A DNA stretch of 64,000 bases from an uncultured Eubacteriales bacterium (GTDB lineage: Bacteria; Bacillota; Clostridia; Christensenellales; Aristaeellaceae). Positions 1 through 8,322 of this stretch are shown in pieces. Made by a program: the position numbers and the translations under genes. Numbering within the stretch: the first letter of the stretch is position 1; each line of letters opens with the position of its first letter. The notes beneath the pieces were generated by a model. It saw only the letters and a list, made by a program, of their open reading frames with translations. It was not told the DNA's origin and did not search any database. Location: assembly GCA_902781945.1 (NCBI GenBank), contig CACZLE010000004.1:1-64000 (forward strand), in the 5' to 3' direction.

Positions 1-138
1 ATTGCTGACAGCAGCTTGCGCTTCGCTACACTTGGCGGTAACTACCCGTGGCAGGACTTTCACCTGCAAGAATTGTGCCATGCCCGGCACACTACAAAAC
101 GCCAGTCGGAAAAACCGACCGGCGTCTTTATTCGTTGA
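1..138 (+). other. Open frame fragment at window edge
   Basis: Frame 1 is open from the first base to a TGA at 136-138, giving 45 codons with no start inside the window. The translated text (for example GGNYPWQDFHLQELC) resembles no family I can name. Its last codons lie inside a terminator-like hairpin at 99-125, which argues against a real C-terminus. It may be the tail of a gene, a degraded gene, or part of a dispersed repeat. Low confidence. Confidence 0.2.
99..132 (+). terminator. Intrinsic terminator-like hairpin
   Basis: ACGCCAGTCGG pairs with CCGACCGGCGT (one A/C mismatch) around an A-rich loop and is followed by CTTTATT. It would end transcription entering from the left edge. Confidence 0.55.
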
Positions 139-193
139 TATTCATACTGAAACTTATTAAAACCATACACCGAGAAACAAGAATTTGACGAGG

Positions 194-370
194 TGCCCTC
201 ATCCGACCTCGCTACGCTCGGCCACCTTCCCCCGCTGCGGCAGGGGAAGGCTTTTGGCTGAGCTTTTCCTTAATAGTTGGGTTTCGGCCAAGCAAAATCG
301 CGCACTAAAATAGCCTTCCCCCGTCGCAACGGGGGAAGGTGGCCGACCAACGGGAGGTCGGATGAGGGCA
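194..370. repeat. MITE-like imperfect inverted repeat
   Basis: The terminal 17 bases are perfect inverted copies (194-210 and 354-370). Further in, GGCCACCTTCCCCC (about 221-234) pairs with GGGGGAAGGTGGCC (about 331-344). The centre is less symmetric. There is no transposase. This is the architecture of a small non-autonomous palindromic element. It fills the space between the left-edge terminator and the 3' end of the MFS gene, and no gene is seen in 139-415. Confidence 0.6.
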
Positions 371-415
371 TTTTGCCATTTTTCATTTGTGTATGTTTTC
401 AATCAGGGTTCTGTA

Positions 416-1930
416 TTACTTGACGTCCAGCGCCTCAAATTCCTTTTTGCCCGCGATCATGATGGTGAGGCCCACCAGGAAAAGGCAGATCAGCGCCAGC
501 ACCCCGTAGCTGCTGCGGCCCGTCCAGGTGCCGATGACAGAATAGAGGAAGGGACCCAACACGGAGGCGAATTTGCCGAAGATATCGAAGAAGCCGAAGA
601 ACTCGTTGCTGCGATCCTTGGGGATCAGCTTGCCAAAGTAGCTGCGGCTGACGGCCTGGATGCCGCCCTGCACCGTGCCCACCATGAAGGCCATGGCCCA
701 GAAGAGGACGGTGGAGAAGGAAATAGCGCTCCTGAAGCCGTTGATGGTATCCGCCTGATTGCCGATGAAGCGGGCGAAGGCCTCCAGCACGCGGCCAGCC
801 TCGGGGCTGTCCTTCTGGTCGATGTGATCCGCCAGATAGGCGTCCAGCTTGCCCTGGGCGTCCTTGTCGGTAAAGTACTTGGCCGCCTGATCCCGCAGGG
901 CGATGGCGTTTTCGTCGGTCAGGTCGCTGAGCGGCTGGGTGAATTCCGACTCCAGCGCCTGCTGATAGGCCGTCTGATGGGGCTCCAGGCTGAAGCCCAT
1001 GTAGAAGCCCACCACGCAGATAAGGGTGTAGATGATGATGGCGCCGATCAGGGCCTTGCGGGCGGTGACCTTGGCCGCGATATTGGCGAAGATGATGGAG
1101 CTGGGCATGGCCACGATCTGGGTGACCAGCAGGGCCAGGATCATGCCCACGGTGCCCAGGCCCAGCACGGTGCCATAGGCGGTGGAAATGCTGATGATGG
1201 TGCCCACGCCGTCGATGTAGAAGAAATAGGCCAGCACAAAGAGGAACAGACCCTTGCGCTTGAAGATATCCCGGGCGGTATGGCCGATGTTGCGGAAGAT
1301 CTGGCCGATGGAATTCTCCGCCGTGCGCTCGATGTAGTGCTCCTGCTCCACGTTTTTGAGGAAGGGCAGGGAGAACACCAGCCACCACACGCTGACGATG
1401 AGGATGGAGAATTTCTGGGCGATGAGATTCGAGTACCCCAGCACCAGCAGCATGGCGATGGAAATGACGAAGGGAATGGTGCTGCCGCCGATATAGCCCA
1501 TGGCATAGCCCCAGGAGGACACCTTGTCCATGCGCTCGTCGGTGGTCACGTCGGTGAGGAAGGAATCATAAAACAGGCAGGAGCCCGCGAAGCCGATGCG
1601 GCTGAGGATGTAGCCCACCAGCATCAGATGCCAGTTGTTCATCACCAGGGCGATGAACAGGGTGAACACCACGCCCAGCAGCATGAAGCCGGTGAACAGC
1701 TTTTTCTTCATGCCCTTATAGTCCGCCACCGCGCCCAGCAGCGGGGCCAGCACGGCCACCAGGAAGGTGGCGATGGAGGTGCCGTAGCCCCACCAGATAT
1801 CGCCGTCCGCGCCCGCGATGGACACGAAAATCGTAGGGAAGATGGCCGCCATGATGTTGGTGGCGTAGATGGAGTTGGCCCAGTCATACATGATCCAGCT
1901 CCATTCTTTTTTCGTGAACCGCTTTTGCAT
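416..1930 (-). CDS. MFS transporter, UMF1/Atg22 family
   Basis: A 504-residue integral membrane protein. The N-terminus carries the family's WSWIMYDWANSIY segment, followed by many hydrophobic helices and a hydrophilic insert (about residues 295-385) in mid-protein. These features fit the UMF1/Atg22-like branch of the major facilitator superfamily, whose substrates in bacteria are mostly unknown. The start at 1930 is preceded by AAGGAGAGG. It lies 18 bases behind a GH65 phosphorylase and is the last gene of that operon, so export or import of a sugar or glycoside is a reasonable guess, but nothing in the sequence proves it. Confidence 0.85.
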   Translation of the reverse strand: MQKRFTKKEWSWIMYDWANSIYATNIMAAIFPTIFVSIAGADGDIWWGYGTSIATFLVAVLAPLLGAVADYKGMKKKLFTGFMLLGVVFTLFIALVMNNWHLMLVGYILSRIGFAGSCLFYDSFLTDVTTDERMDKVSSWGYAMGYIGGSTIPFVISIAMLLVLGYSNLIAQKFSILIVSVWWLVFSLPFLKNVEQEHYIERTAENSIGQIFRNIGHTARDIFKRKGLFLFVLAYFFYIDGVGTIISISTAYGTVLGLGTVGMILALLVTQIVAMPSSIIFANIAAKVTARKALIGAIIIYTLICVVGFYMGFSLEPHQTAYQQALESEFTQPLSDLTDENAIALRDQAAKYFTDKDAQGKLDAYLADHIDQKDSPEAGRVLEAFARFIGNQADTINGFRSAISFSTVLFWAMAFMVGTVQGGIQAVSRSYFGKLIPKDRSNEFFGFFDIFGKFASVLGPFLYSVIGTWTGRSSYGVLALICLFLVGLTIMIAGKKEFEALDVK

Positions 1931-1948
1931 TCGTACCTCTCCTTTATA

Positions 1949-4183
1949 TTATAGCTTGATTTCCTTGCCTGAGGCCATGATCGTGATTTCGGGACCGCTG
2001 ACCCGGCGATAGCTTGCGCCCTCCCGGTTCACGCGGACCTCCACGCAGGTGCCCTGCCAGTTGACGCGGAAGGCGTAGGAAACAAGCTGCTCCGGCAGCA
2101 CAGGGTCCAGGGACAGCATGCTCGCGTCCGTATCCAGGCCGCCGAAGCCGTTGACCAGGCAGAACCAGGAGCCCGCCATATTGGCCATGTGCAGGCCGTC
2201 GGCGGTGTTGCCGTGGGTGTCCTCCAAGTCCAGCACGGCGCTGTCCCGGAAATAGGCATAGGCCTTGTCCATGCGCCCGATGCGGCTGGCCAGGGCCGAA
2301 AAGGCCGCGTGGGACAGGGAGGAGTCATGGGTGGTGACCTTGTCGTAATAGTCGAAGGCCACCCGCTTTTCCTCCTCCGTGAAGCGATGGGGCAGCAGCA
2401 GCATGGCCATCACCAGGTCCGCCTGCTTGCACACCTGATGGCGATAGATCACCAGGGGGTGATAATGCAGCAGCAGCGGGAAATTCTCCTTGGGAATAGA
2501 ATCCAGCGGCCAGGGCACCCGGCTGGCAAAGGCGTCATCCTGCCAGATCAGGGCGGATTTTTCATCCCGGGGAATATAGATTTTGCCGGCGGCGTCCCGC
2601 CAATTCCGGATTTCTTCCGGCCTGACGCCCAGCTGCTCCATCAGGGGCTCGGCCACCTCCGCGGCGTACAGCATGGTCTCCGCCGCCATCAGGTTGGTAT
2701 AGGTGTTGTTGTCCACCAGGGCGTTGTATTCATCCGGGCCGGTGACGCCGCAGATGCAGAACGCGCCGTTTTTGCTTGCGTCATAGAAGCCCAGATCGTA
2801 ATAGAGGCGGCTGATCTCCACCAGCATCTCCGCGCCCATCTGCCGGAGGAAGTCCTTGTCCCCGGAGCAATTGACATAGCGGCGCACCGCCATGGCGATA
2901 TCGGCGTTGATGTGCACCTGGGCCGTGCCCGCGGGATAGTAGGCGCTGGCCTCGTGGCCGTCGATGGTGCGCCAGGGATAGAGCGCGCCCACGGCATGGC
3001 CCATCTCCCGGGCCCGCTGCCGGGCCAGGGGCAGGATGGAATAGCGGTACTCCAGGAGCTTGCGGGCAATTGCAGGCTGGGTGCTGTCAAAGAAGGGCAG
3101 CATGTAGGTTTCGGTATCCCAGAAATAATGGCCCTCGTAGCCCTCGCCGGTAAGGCCCTTGGCGCACACGTTGGTGCGCCCGTCCCGGCCCGCCGCCTGG
3201 AAGAGGTGGAACAGGTTGAACCGCATGCCCAGCAGCAGGGCGTCGTCCCCCTCGATCTCCAGGCCCACGCTGTCCCAGAAGGCGTCCAGGTCCGCCTTCT
3301 GCTCGTCAGCCAGGGCGTCGAAGCCCGCCGTCAGCGCTTCGTCCGCCGCCTTTTCGGTCTGGTCGGCGTACTCCTGGAGCTTGTCCTTCTTGCCCCAGGC
3401 ATAGGCGCAGATTTTGGTCAGCTCCACGGTTTGGCCGGGCGCAAGGGCCAGCTCATAGGTCGCCCCCGCCTGCCATTCCTGATACCAGATGGCGGCCTCC
3501 TGGCCGGGGATGCAGCAGAACATGGAGCAGGCCAGGCCCAGGCCGGACTTTTCCGTGGTCTGGGCAAAGGTCCAGCCGGGACGGCCTTCATCATCCGTCA
3601 TCCATTGCTCGGGCCGGGACAGCACCCGGCCCTGCAATCCGCTGCCCACCCGGGGATCGTCGGTGACGATGCGGTTGGTCACGTCGCCGTTGATCAGGGG
3701 GGTGATCTCCAAATCGCACGCTTTGTCCGCCGTCAGCGTCCAGCGGATGGCGGCCACGCCGGGACGGCGGAAGCTGACCAGGCGCTGGGAGCGCAGGGTC
3801 AATTGGCCGCCGCCGGGGATGCGGTACACCGTTTTGCGGTTCAGAATGCCCGTGCGCAGATCCAATTCCCGTTCATTTTGGATCACGTCCTCCGGGCCCA
3901 CGCGCAGCGCTTTGCCGTTGCACGCAAGGCCGATGGTCTGGCCGTCGGTGACGTTCAGCATGGTCTGGCTGTTTTCGGCGTAACCGTAGGCGATCTCGCC
4001 GTAGCGGATGCGCTCCTGCTCGAAAAAGCCATTGAGATAGCAGCCGTGGATGGTGGGATAGCCCGCCGCCACGCCTTCCTCATAGTTGCCGCGCCAGCCC
4101 AGCATGCCGTCGGCCAGGGTGAAAAGGGATTCCTCCCGTTTGGCAGTCTGAGGGTCAACGCCCTCTGCGCGCCATGTCCACAT
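1949..4183 (-). CDS. Glycoside hydrolase family 65 disaccharide phosphorylase
   Basis: About 744 residues, normal for GH65 inverting phosphorylases (maltose, trehalose, kojibiose or nigerose phosphorylase), which split alpha-glucosides with phosphate to give beta-glucose 1-phosphate. Visible landmarks are the N-terminal beta-sandwich, YFWDTETYMLPFF at the start of the (alpha/alpha)6 barrel, the GVTGPDEYN segment carrying the family's general-acid Glu, and HDSSLSHAAF with DTHGNTADGLHMA near the end. I chose the ATG at 4183 because GGAGG sits 8 bases before it; an ATG five codons upstream has no ribosome site. No beta-phosphoglucomutase gene is nearby. The specific disaccharide cannot be told from the sequence. 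Confidence 0.9.
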   Translation of the reverse strand: MWTWRAEGVDPQTAKREESLFTLADGMLGWRGNYEEGVAAGYPTIHGCYLNGFFEQERIRYGEIAYGYAENSQTMLNVTDGQTIGLACNGKALRVGPEDVIQNERELDLRTGILNRKTVYRIPGGGQLTLRSQRLVSFRRPGVAAIRWTLTADKACDLEITPLINGDVTNRIVTDDPRVGSGLQGRVLSRPEQWMTDDEGRPGWTFAQTTEKSGLGLACSMFCCIPGQEAAIWYQEWQAGATYELALAPGQTVELTKICAYAWGKKDKLQEYADQTEKAADEALTAGFDALADEQKADLDAFWDSVGLEIEGDDALLLGMRFNLFHLFQAAGRDGRTNVCAKGLTGEGYEGHYFWDTETYMLPFFDSTQPAIARKLLEYRYSILPLARQRAREMGHAVGALYPWRTIDGHEASAYYPAGTAQVHINADIAMAVRRYVNCSGDKDFLRQMGAEMLVEISRLYYDLGFYDASKNGAFCICGVTGPDEYNALVDNNTYTNLMAAETMLYAAEVAEPLMEQLGVRPEEIRNWRDAAGKIYIPRDEKSALIWQDDAFASRVPWPLDSIPKENFPLLLHYHPLVIYRHQVCKQADLVMAMLLLPHRFTEEEKRVAFDYYDKVTTHDSSLSHAAFSALASRIGRMDKAYAYFRDSAVLDLEDTHGNTADGLHMANMAGSWFCLVNGFGGLDTDASMLSLDPVLPEQLVSYAFRVNWQGTCVEVRVNREGASYRRVSGPEITIMASGKEIKL

Positions 4184-4207
4184 CGCGTTCGCCTCCATTC
4201 GTATTGA

Positions 4208-4828
4208 TCAGCAGCACCAAATGCGCGTGCCGCAGCCACCGCCGCAGCACAGATTGAACAAAAGACAGGTAAGGCAGGGGTTCTGGCACAGGAAATTCTG
4301 GATGCCGCCAAAGCTCATCCCCTGCTGGCGGTACTGTTGGCTGCCCGCCGTCATCTGCTGCAAAAAGGACAGATATTCAAAATTATTGGGCTCCATATTG
4401 ACGGCCTGACGGGCGAAATTGAGGGCGGCGATATCGTCCCCCAGCCCCTGACGGGCCCGGGCCACCAGATAATACCATTCGGCGGTCTGGGTGTTCATCT
4501 GCTCCAGCAGCTGCATGGCGGTCTGATACTGGCCGTATTGCAGCTGGCGGCGCACCTCGTCATACTCCGGCATATGCTGCTGGGCCTGGCCCGAGCCGCC
4601 ATAGCCGTAGCCGTACTGATAGCCGCCGTAGGACTGCTGGCCCCCGTTCTTGCGCATTTCCACGATCTGCGCGTAGGCGTCGTTGATCTGCATCATCTTT
4701 TTCTCCGCCTCGGGGGAGCCGTTGTTGCGATCCGGATGATACCGTTTGGCCAGGGCGCGATAGGCCGCCTTGACCTCGTCGTCCGACGCGCTGGGAGAAA
4801 CGCCCAGCACCTGATAGGGATCGTTCAT
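4208..4828 (-). CDS. J-domain protein with Cys-rich tail
   Basis: Residues 1-65 form a DnaJ domain (YQVLGVSPSASDDEVKAAYR) with an intact HPD in KRYHPDR, so it can stimulate a DnaK-type chaperone. A Gly/Tyr/Gln-rich linker follows, then helical segments resembling TPR-type repeats. The final 30 residues are hydrophobic and hold eight cysteines (PCLTC, LCCGGGC, WCC), suggesting a metal site or membrane contact. It lacks the DnaJ zinc-finger and substrate-binding domains, so it is a specialised co-chaperone and not DnaJ itself. Its start codon overlaps the end of the DUF5685 gene by 4 bases, implying coupled translation and a shared role. Confidence 0.85.
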   Translation of the reverse strand: MNDPYQVLGVSPSASDDEVKAAYRALAKRYHPDRNNGSPEAEKKMMQINDAYAQIVEMRKNGGQQSYGGYQYGYGYGGSGQAQQHMPEYDEVRRQLQYGQYQTAMQLLEQMNTQTAEWYYLVARARQGLGDDIAALNFARQAVNMEPNNFEYLSFLQQMTAGSQQYRQQGMSFGGIQNFLCQNPCLTCLLFNLCCGGGCGTRIWCC

Positions 4829-5658
4829 GCTTGTTTTTCCTTTCGTTTTTCACGAAGCCGGGCATAGCTGCCCCACACGCCAGAATACAGCACGTTGCGG
4901 ATCAGGCCCGCGTCCTGCTGGATGGGCAGGCACTCGAAGGCCCGGGCGCACCGGGACATCTCCAGGGTCAAGATCTCCTCCATGCGCTCCTCATAATCGC
5001 TCTGGGCGCGGAGGGCGCGCAGGGGATTGAAGCGATGGCGCTTTTCGTCCGTGTCGTAGTCCTCATAGGCGTCCATCAGATAGATGAAGCGGCCCAGGGC
5101 GTCCCCCATCTCCCGCAGATAGGGCGCGAAGGCGTCCTGCCGCCATACAAAGCAAGCCCCCAGCGTATGACCGGACAGCCGGGACAGAGCGTCCAGGTCG
5201 GTGGACTTGGTCTTTTCCAATTGGGAAAGGGCAGATAAGCTCTCCTCCACCGCTTTGCACTGGTCCGGCCATGCCGTCCGCGCCTGGGCAAAGGCCTTTT
5301 TCAGGGCGGCCTGGCCTGCCTTGCCCCGCAGGGAGCCGTCGTCCTCCGCGTCGTCCAGGCATTTGTAGTAGGCCAGGAGGATGTTCATATCCGCCGCGTA
5401 ACGGGTGCAGTCATGGGTGACGGCATGGTGGGGCTTGAGGGGATGCAGGGCGCATCGCTCGTCGAAGGCTTTTTCCTCCGGTTCATAGAGGGCCGCCAGC
5501 AGCAGCGTCAAAAACGTCATGTCGTTGCTCAGGGTCAAGCGGCCCACATCGCCGTAGGCCTCCCTCAGCACCCGGCACAGGCCGCAATAAAAGGCGCGGA
5601 AGCGATGCTTTTCATCCTCCGAAAGCGCCTGGGGATTGATGGAAACGTAGCCAAACAT
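4825..5658 (-). CDS. DUF5685 family protein
   Basis: 277 residues beginning MFGYVSINP, with the RAFYCGLCR and HAVTHDCTRYAADMN segments that I associate with the DUF5685 family of Clostridia. The function is unknown. Conserved Cys/His positions near the N-terminus hint at a metal site, and most of the chain is predicted helical and soluble. The start at 5658 has GGGAGG upstream and follows a consensus promoter; longer in-frame starts would lie upstream of that promoter. It is the first gene of the DUF5685 / J-domain / GH65 / MFS cluster and overlaps the J-domain gene by ATGA, so it may be a client or partner of that co-chaperone. Confidence 0.75.
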   Translation of the reverse strand: MFGYVSINPQALSEDEKHRFRAFYCGLCRVLREAYGDVGRLTLSNDMTFLTLLLAALYEPEEKAFDERCALHPLKPHHAVTHDCTRYAADMNILLAYYKCLDDAEDDGSLRGKAGQAALKKAFAQARTAWPDQCKAVEESLSALSQLEKTKSTDLDALSRLSGHTLGACFVWRQDAFAPYLREMGDALGRFIYLMDAYEDYDTDEKRHRFNPLRALRAQSDYEERMEEILTLEMSRCARAFECLPIQQDAGLIRNVLYSGVWGSYARLREKRKEKQA

Positions 5659-5679
5659 GCCTTTATACCCTCCCAATAT

Positions 5680-5708
5680 ATTATACGATACCAAAGGCTT
5701 TCGGTCAA
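5680..5708 (-). promoter_or_regulatory. Promoter for DUF5685 operon
   Basis: On the minus strand TTGACC (5708-5703) and TATAAT (5685-5680) are separated by exactly 17 bases, 22 bases before the chosen start. Confidence 0.8.
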
Positions 5709-5782
5709 CCATTGTAAAAAGTTGATTGTCTTTTGACAAAATTGTGGTATGATATAGAAAAAGGGAACAAAGGAGCAACGCC

Positions 5783-6196
5783 ATGGATTTTATGCAGCGC
5801 ATCCGCGCTTTCTTCGCTAAACTGACCTACGGGGCCTACGGCTCGGACCAATTGGGCAAGGTGACGCTGTACGGCAGCCTGATCTTGCTGTTTCTGAGCT
5901 TCGCCCTGGGCAGCACGATCTGCTGGTATCTCAGCATCGCGGGCTATGTATGGACCATTTTCCGCATGTTCTCCCGCAACCGGGAAAAGCGTGCGGCGGA
6001 AAACGCCCTGTATCTGCAAAAGACGGAAAAGCTGCGCACCGAGATCCGTCAGGCCCGGGTACGCTTCCGCAACCGCAAGCAGTACAAGTATTTCAAGTGC
6101 CCCCAGTGCGGCACCCGCATGCGCCTCACCCGGGGCTGCGGCGAAAAGAACGTGTGCTGCCCCAAGTGCAAAAATACCTTCAAAATGAAGGCCTGA
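5783..6196 (+). CDS. Membrane protein with C-terminal zinc ribbon
   Basis: 137 residues. A hydrophobic segment or short pair of helices at about residues 28-60 (YGSLILLFLSFALG, WYLSIAGYVWTIF) is followed by a basic helix and a zinc ribbon built from CPQCG and CPKC near the end. The ribbon should lie in the cytoplasm next to many Arg/Lys, which suggests contact with nucleic acid or another protein. It ends 4 bases before the AAA ATPase and probably shares its transcript. The family is common in Clostridia but has no assigned function that I know of. Confidence 0.75.
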   Translation: MDFMQRIRAFFAKLTYGAYGSDQLGKVTLYGSLILLFLSFALGSTICWYLSIAGYVWTIFRMFSRNREKRAAENALYLQKTEKLRTEIRQARVRFRNRKQYKYFKCPQCGTRMRLTRGCGEKNVCCPKCKNTFKMKA

Positions 6197-6200
6197 CGCC

Positions 6201-7055
6201 ATGCTGTACCTGAGCCGCTTCACCTTTCCGGACAAGGAGATGGAATTCGACTTCCATCTGTATCAAAGGCGCACCTGCTACGACACCTTCTATCCCTTCG
6301 GGGTGCTGTCCGGCAGGGGCTTGGTGGAATTGACCTTCGAGCCGGTGACCATCCTGTGCGGCGGCAACGGCAGCGGCAAGACCACGGCTCTCAATATCAT
6401 CGGCGAGCGGCTGGGCCTCCAGCGGGACACCCTGTATAACCGCAGCAATTTCTTTGAGCGATACACCCAGCTGTGCGATTTTGAGCTGCGGGGCTCCCTG
6501 CCCCAAGGCAGCCGGGTGATCACCAGCGACGACGTGTTTGATTACATGCTGAGTTTGCGGGAGGTCAACGAGGGCGTGGACCGCAGGCGCGAGGAGATTT
6601 TTGAGGAATACCTGGAGAACAGGCGCGGGCCTTTTCAGCTGAAAAGCCTGGAGGACTACGAGCAGCTGAAAAAGGTGAACCAGGCCCGGCATATGACCCA
6701 GAGCCGCTACGCAAGGGCGAACCTCAAGGCCAACGCCCCCGAGCAGAGCAACGGGGAGAGCGCCTTCTATTATTTTTCCAACAAGATCGGCGAAAATGGG
6801 CTGTACCTGCTGGACGAGCCGGAAAACAGCCTGTCCCCCCAGCGGCAGCTGGATCTGGTAAAGTTCATGGAGGACAGCGCGCGGTTTTTCGGCTGCCAGT
6901 TCGTCATCGCCACCCATTCGCCCTTCGTGCTCTCCATGCGCGGAGCCAAGATTTATGACCTGAGCAGCGAGCCCGCGCGCGTCTGCCGCTGGACGGAGCT
7001 GGAGCACGTGCGGACGTATTTCGACTTTTTCCGGGAGCATAAAGACGAATTTTGA
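6201..7055 (+). CDS. AAA-family ATPase (ABC/OLD-like fold)
   Basis: 284 residues with a Walker A GGNGSGKTT at about residue 55, a Walker B YLLDEPENSLSP and a switch histidine in VIATHSPFVLS. There is a short inserted helical region in between but no long coiled coil and no TOPRIM domain, so it is a compact predicted ATPase of the AAA_21/YjaH-like type rather than OLD or RecF. It follows a zinc-ribbon membrane protein by 4 bases, which might anchor it. No nuclease or toxin partner is visible, so a defence role cannot be claimed. Confidence 0.8.
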   Translation: MLYLSRFTFPDKEMEFDFHLYQRRTCYDTFYPFGVLSGRGLVELTFEPVTILCGGNGSGKTTALNIIGERLGLQRDTLYNRSNFFERYTQLCDFELRGSLPQGSRVITSDDVFDYMLSLREVNEGVDRRREEIFEEYLENRRGPFQLKSLEDYEQLKKVNQARHMTQSRYARANLKANAPEQSNGESAFYYFSNKIGENGLYLLDEPENSLSPQRQLDLVKFMEDSARFFGCQFVIATHSPFVLSMRGAKIYDLSSEPARVCRWTELEHVRTYFDFFREHKDEF

Positions 7056-7181
7056 TCACCACCGCAGGCTCCTGCGTCCGTCCCCCAGATAAGGGCTTCT
7101 CCAGCCGTTGCGGCGGATCTCCCGCAGGGCTTCGTATTTGCGGCGGCGAGCCCTGAAAACGCGAACCAGAAAAATGAACAT
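7056..7181 (-). CDS. Candidate 41-residue basic membrane-associated peptide
   Basis: ATG at 7181 to TGA at 7058-7056. The first ten residues are hydrophobic (MFIFLVRVF) and the rest is very basic (RARRRKYEALREIRR). A Shine-Dalgarno-like AAAAGGGG lies just upstream but is buried in a perfect 12-bp hairpin. The stop overlaps the end of the convergent ATPase gene region. The composition fits a small membrane-bound peptide. It may be spurious, since no homologue can be checked here. Confidence 0.35.
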   Translation of the reverse strand: MFIFLVRVFRARRRKYEALREIRRNGWRSPYLGDGRRSLRW

Positions 7182-7187
7182 ACAAAC

Positions 7188-7220
7188 ACCCCTTTTCGCG
7201 TAGTGTCTGCGAAAAGGGGT
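7188..7220. terminator. 12-bp perfect hairpin between convergent genes
   Basis: ACCCCTTTTCGC (7188-7199) pairs perfectly with GCGAAAAGGGGT (7209-7220) across a 9-base loop. It may be a terminator for the ATPase transcript, although only TTT follows. On the minus strand it covers the ribosome site of the 41-codon ORF. Confidence 0.5.
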
Positions 7221-7286
7221 TTGATTATGCACATTTTTCCAGGGGCGGCATAGGGTGAAGCAGACCGAAACAAGGAAGTGATCACC

Positions 7287-7550
7287 ATGGCGAATTCCGC
7301 AAAATCGCCTTTCGCGGAGCTATCCTTCACCGAGCAGCAGGAGCAATGGCGCATGTTCCGGGCCCAGCATCTGGATTTTCAGCCCGCAGCGCCGGAACCT
7401 CCTATGCCCCAGCGCCCCCGCCTGCCCGCCTATATGCAGGAGAACGCGCCCCAGCACCATAACCTGGACCGGGTGCAGGCGCAGCTGAACCAGGCTGCCC
7501 GCCGGGCAGGGGCTTTTCAACCGGTTACATCCAGGGGAACAGCAACCTGA
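7287..7550 (+). CDS. Small Pro/Gln-rich hypothetical protein
   Basis: 87 residues starting MANSAKSPF, with AAGGAA placed 9 bases before the ATG at 7287. A GTG nine bases upstream is in frame but poorly spaced. The protein is hydrophilic, with a proline-rich middle (PEPPMPQRPRLP) and Gln/His-rich stretches, and is probably disordered. It has no membrane segment or known motif. Its 3' end overlaps the TraX-like gene on the other strand by 26 bases. No function can be assigned. Confidence 0.5.
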   Translation: MANSAKSPFAELSFTEQQEQWRMFRAQHLDFQPAAPEPPMPQRPRLPAYMQENAPQHHNLDRVQAQLNQAARRAGAFQPVTSRGTAT

Positions 7551-8301
7551 AGCTGGCTTGCAGGGTGGTATTCCCCACCGCCAATCGCACCAGCCAGAGC
7601 AGGATCAAATGCCCCGGATAAGCCGCGTACCCCAGCCATTTGGGCAGCGGGGTGCGCGTCTTTTTGGGCCACAGGATCAGCGGCAGGGCCAGGATGGCCA
7701 TGGTTTGCAGACGCAGGAAGGCCTTGACGATCTCCTGATCAAAGAATTTTCCCGTCAGATTGATGCCGAAAACCTTGGTGATGGGCGCGTAGGCGGTGCC
7801 CCAATAGAGGCAGAAGGCCACCATCATCGCCAGGATGGCCCCGCGGTTTTGCCGCGCAAGATACATGAGCATCACCAGCAGTACGCCCCGCCAGCCGTAA
7901 TCCATATTGACAAAGCAGGGGATGACCAAGGCCAGCAACGGCGCCCAATACTGGCTGCCATAGCGCCTCTGCTGAATGCCCAGGACGCCTGCATAGCCCA
8001 GGAACAGGGTACAAAAGACGTTCAGCTGGCCCCAGGTATGCTTCAGCCCCAGCATATAGCAGGGCTGCGAAATGACGCCCACCAGCAGCAGGCGCAGGGC
8101 GTATTTCCAGGGATCGTGGGTATAGGACGCCCCCACGGCCATGCACCAGACATACAGCGGAAAGGCGACGCGGCCCAAAATGCGCATTTCGCCGACGCCG
8201 GGGAAAAGCCGCGCTCCCACGTGGTCCGTCACCATGAACACGAATGCGATGATCTTGAGCAGGCCCGTGTCCCGGTTGCCCGCGATTTCATTTTTCTGCA
8301 T
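7525..8301 (-). CDS. TraX-like integral membrane protein (putative acyltransferase)
   Basis: 258 residues with about eight hydrophobic helices. The opening GLLKIIAFVFMVTDHVGARLFP, the RILGRVAFPLYVW segment and the closing GYAAYPGHLILLW agree with the TraX protein family. The family is named after the F-pilin acetylase and is widespread in Firmicutes without conjugation genes. The start at 8301 follows GGAGGAAAACGAAGG; an 11-codon longer frame begins upstream of the -10 hexamer's expected transcript and is unlikely. It likely modifies an envelope component, but the substrate is unknown. No conjugation genes are present, so I do not link it to transfer. Confidence 0.8.
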   Translation of the reverse strand: MQKNEIAGNRDTGLLKIIAFVFMVTDHVGARLFPGVGEMRILGRVAFPLYVWCMAVGASYTHDPWKYALRLLLVGVISQPCYMLGLKHTWGQLNVFCTLFLGYAGVLGIQQRRYGSQYWAPLLALVIPCFVNMDYGWRGVLLVMLMYLARQNRGAILAMMVAFCLYWGTAYAPITKVFGINLTGKFFDQEIVKAFLRLQTMAILALPLILWPKKTRTPLPKWLGYAAYPGHLILLWLVRLAVGNTTLQASFRLLFPWM

Positions 8302-8322
8302 CCTTCGTTTTCCTCCCGGGCC

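Noticed and set aside
362..1954. Plus-strand frame opposite the MFS transporter
   Set aside because: It is an antisense shadow with a His/Gly/Asp-rich composition and no promoter or ribosome site.
5733..5754. TTGACA followed by TATGAT upstream of the zinc-ribbon gene
   Set aside because: The hexamers are only 9 bases apart, too close for a sigma-A promoter; the true plus-strand promoter could not be fixed.
6201..7055. AAA ATPase as part of a Gabija/OLD defence system
   Set aside because: There is no TOPRIM or UvrD-like helicase partner; the neighbour is a small zinc-ribbon membrane protein.
7525..8301. TraX as evidence of conjugation
   Set aside because: The family is common in Firmicutes outside plasmids and no pilus or transfer gene is present.
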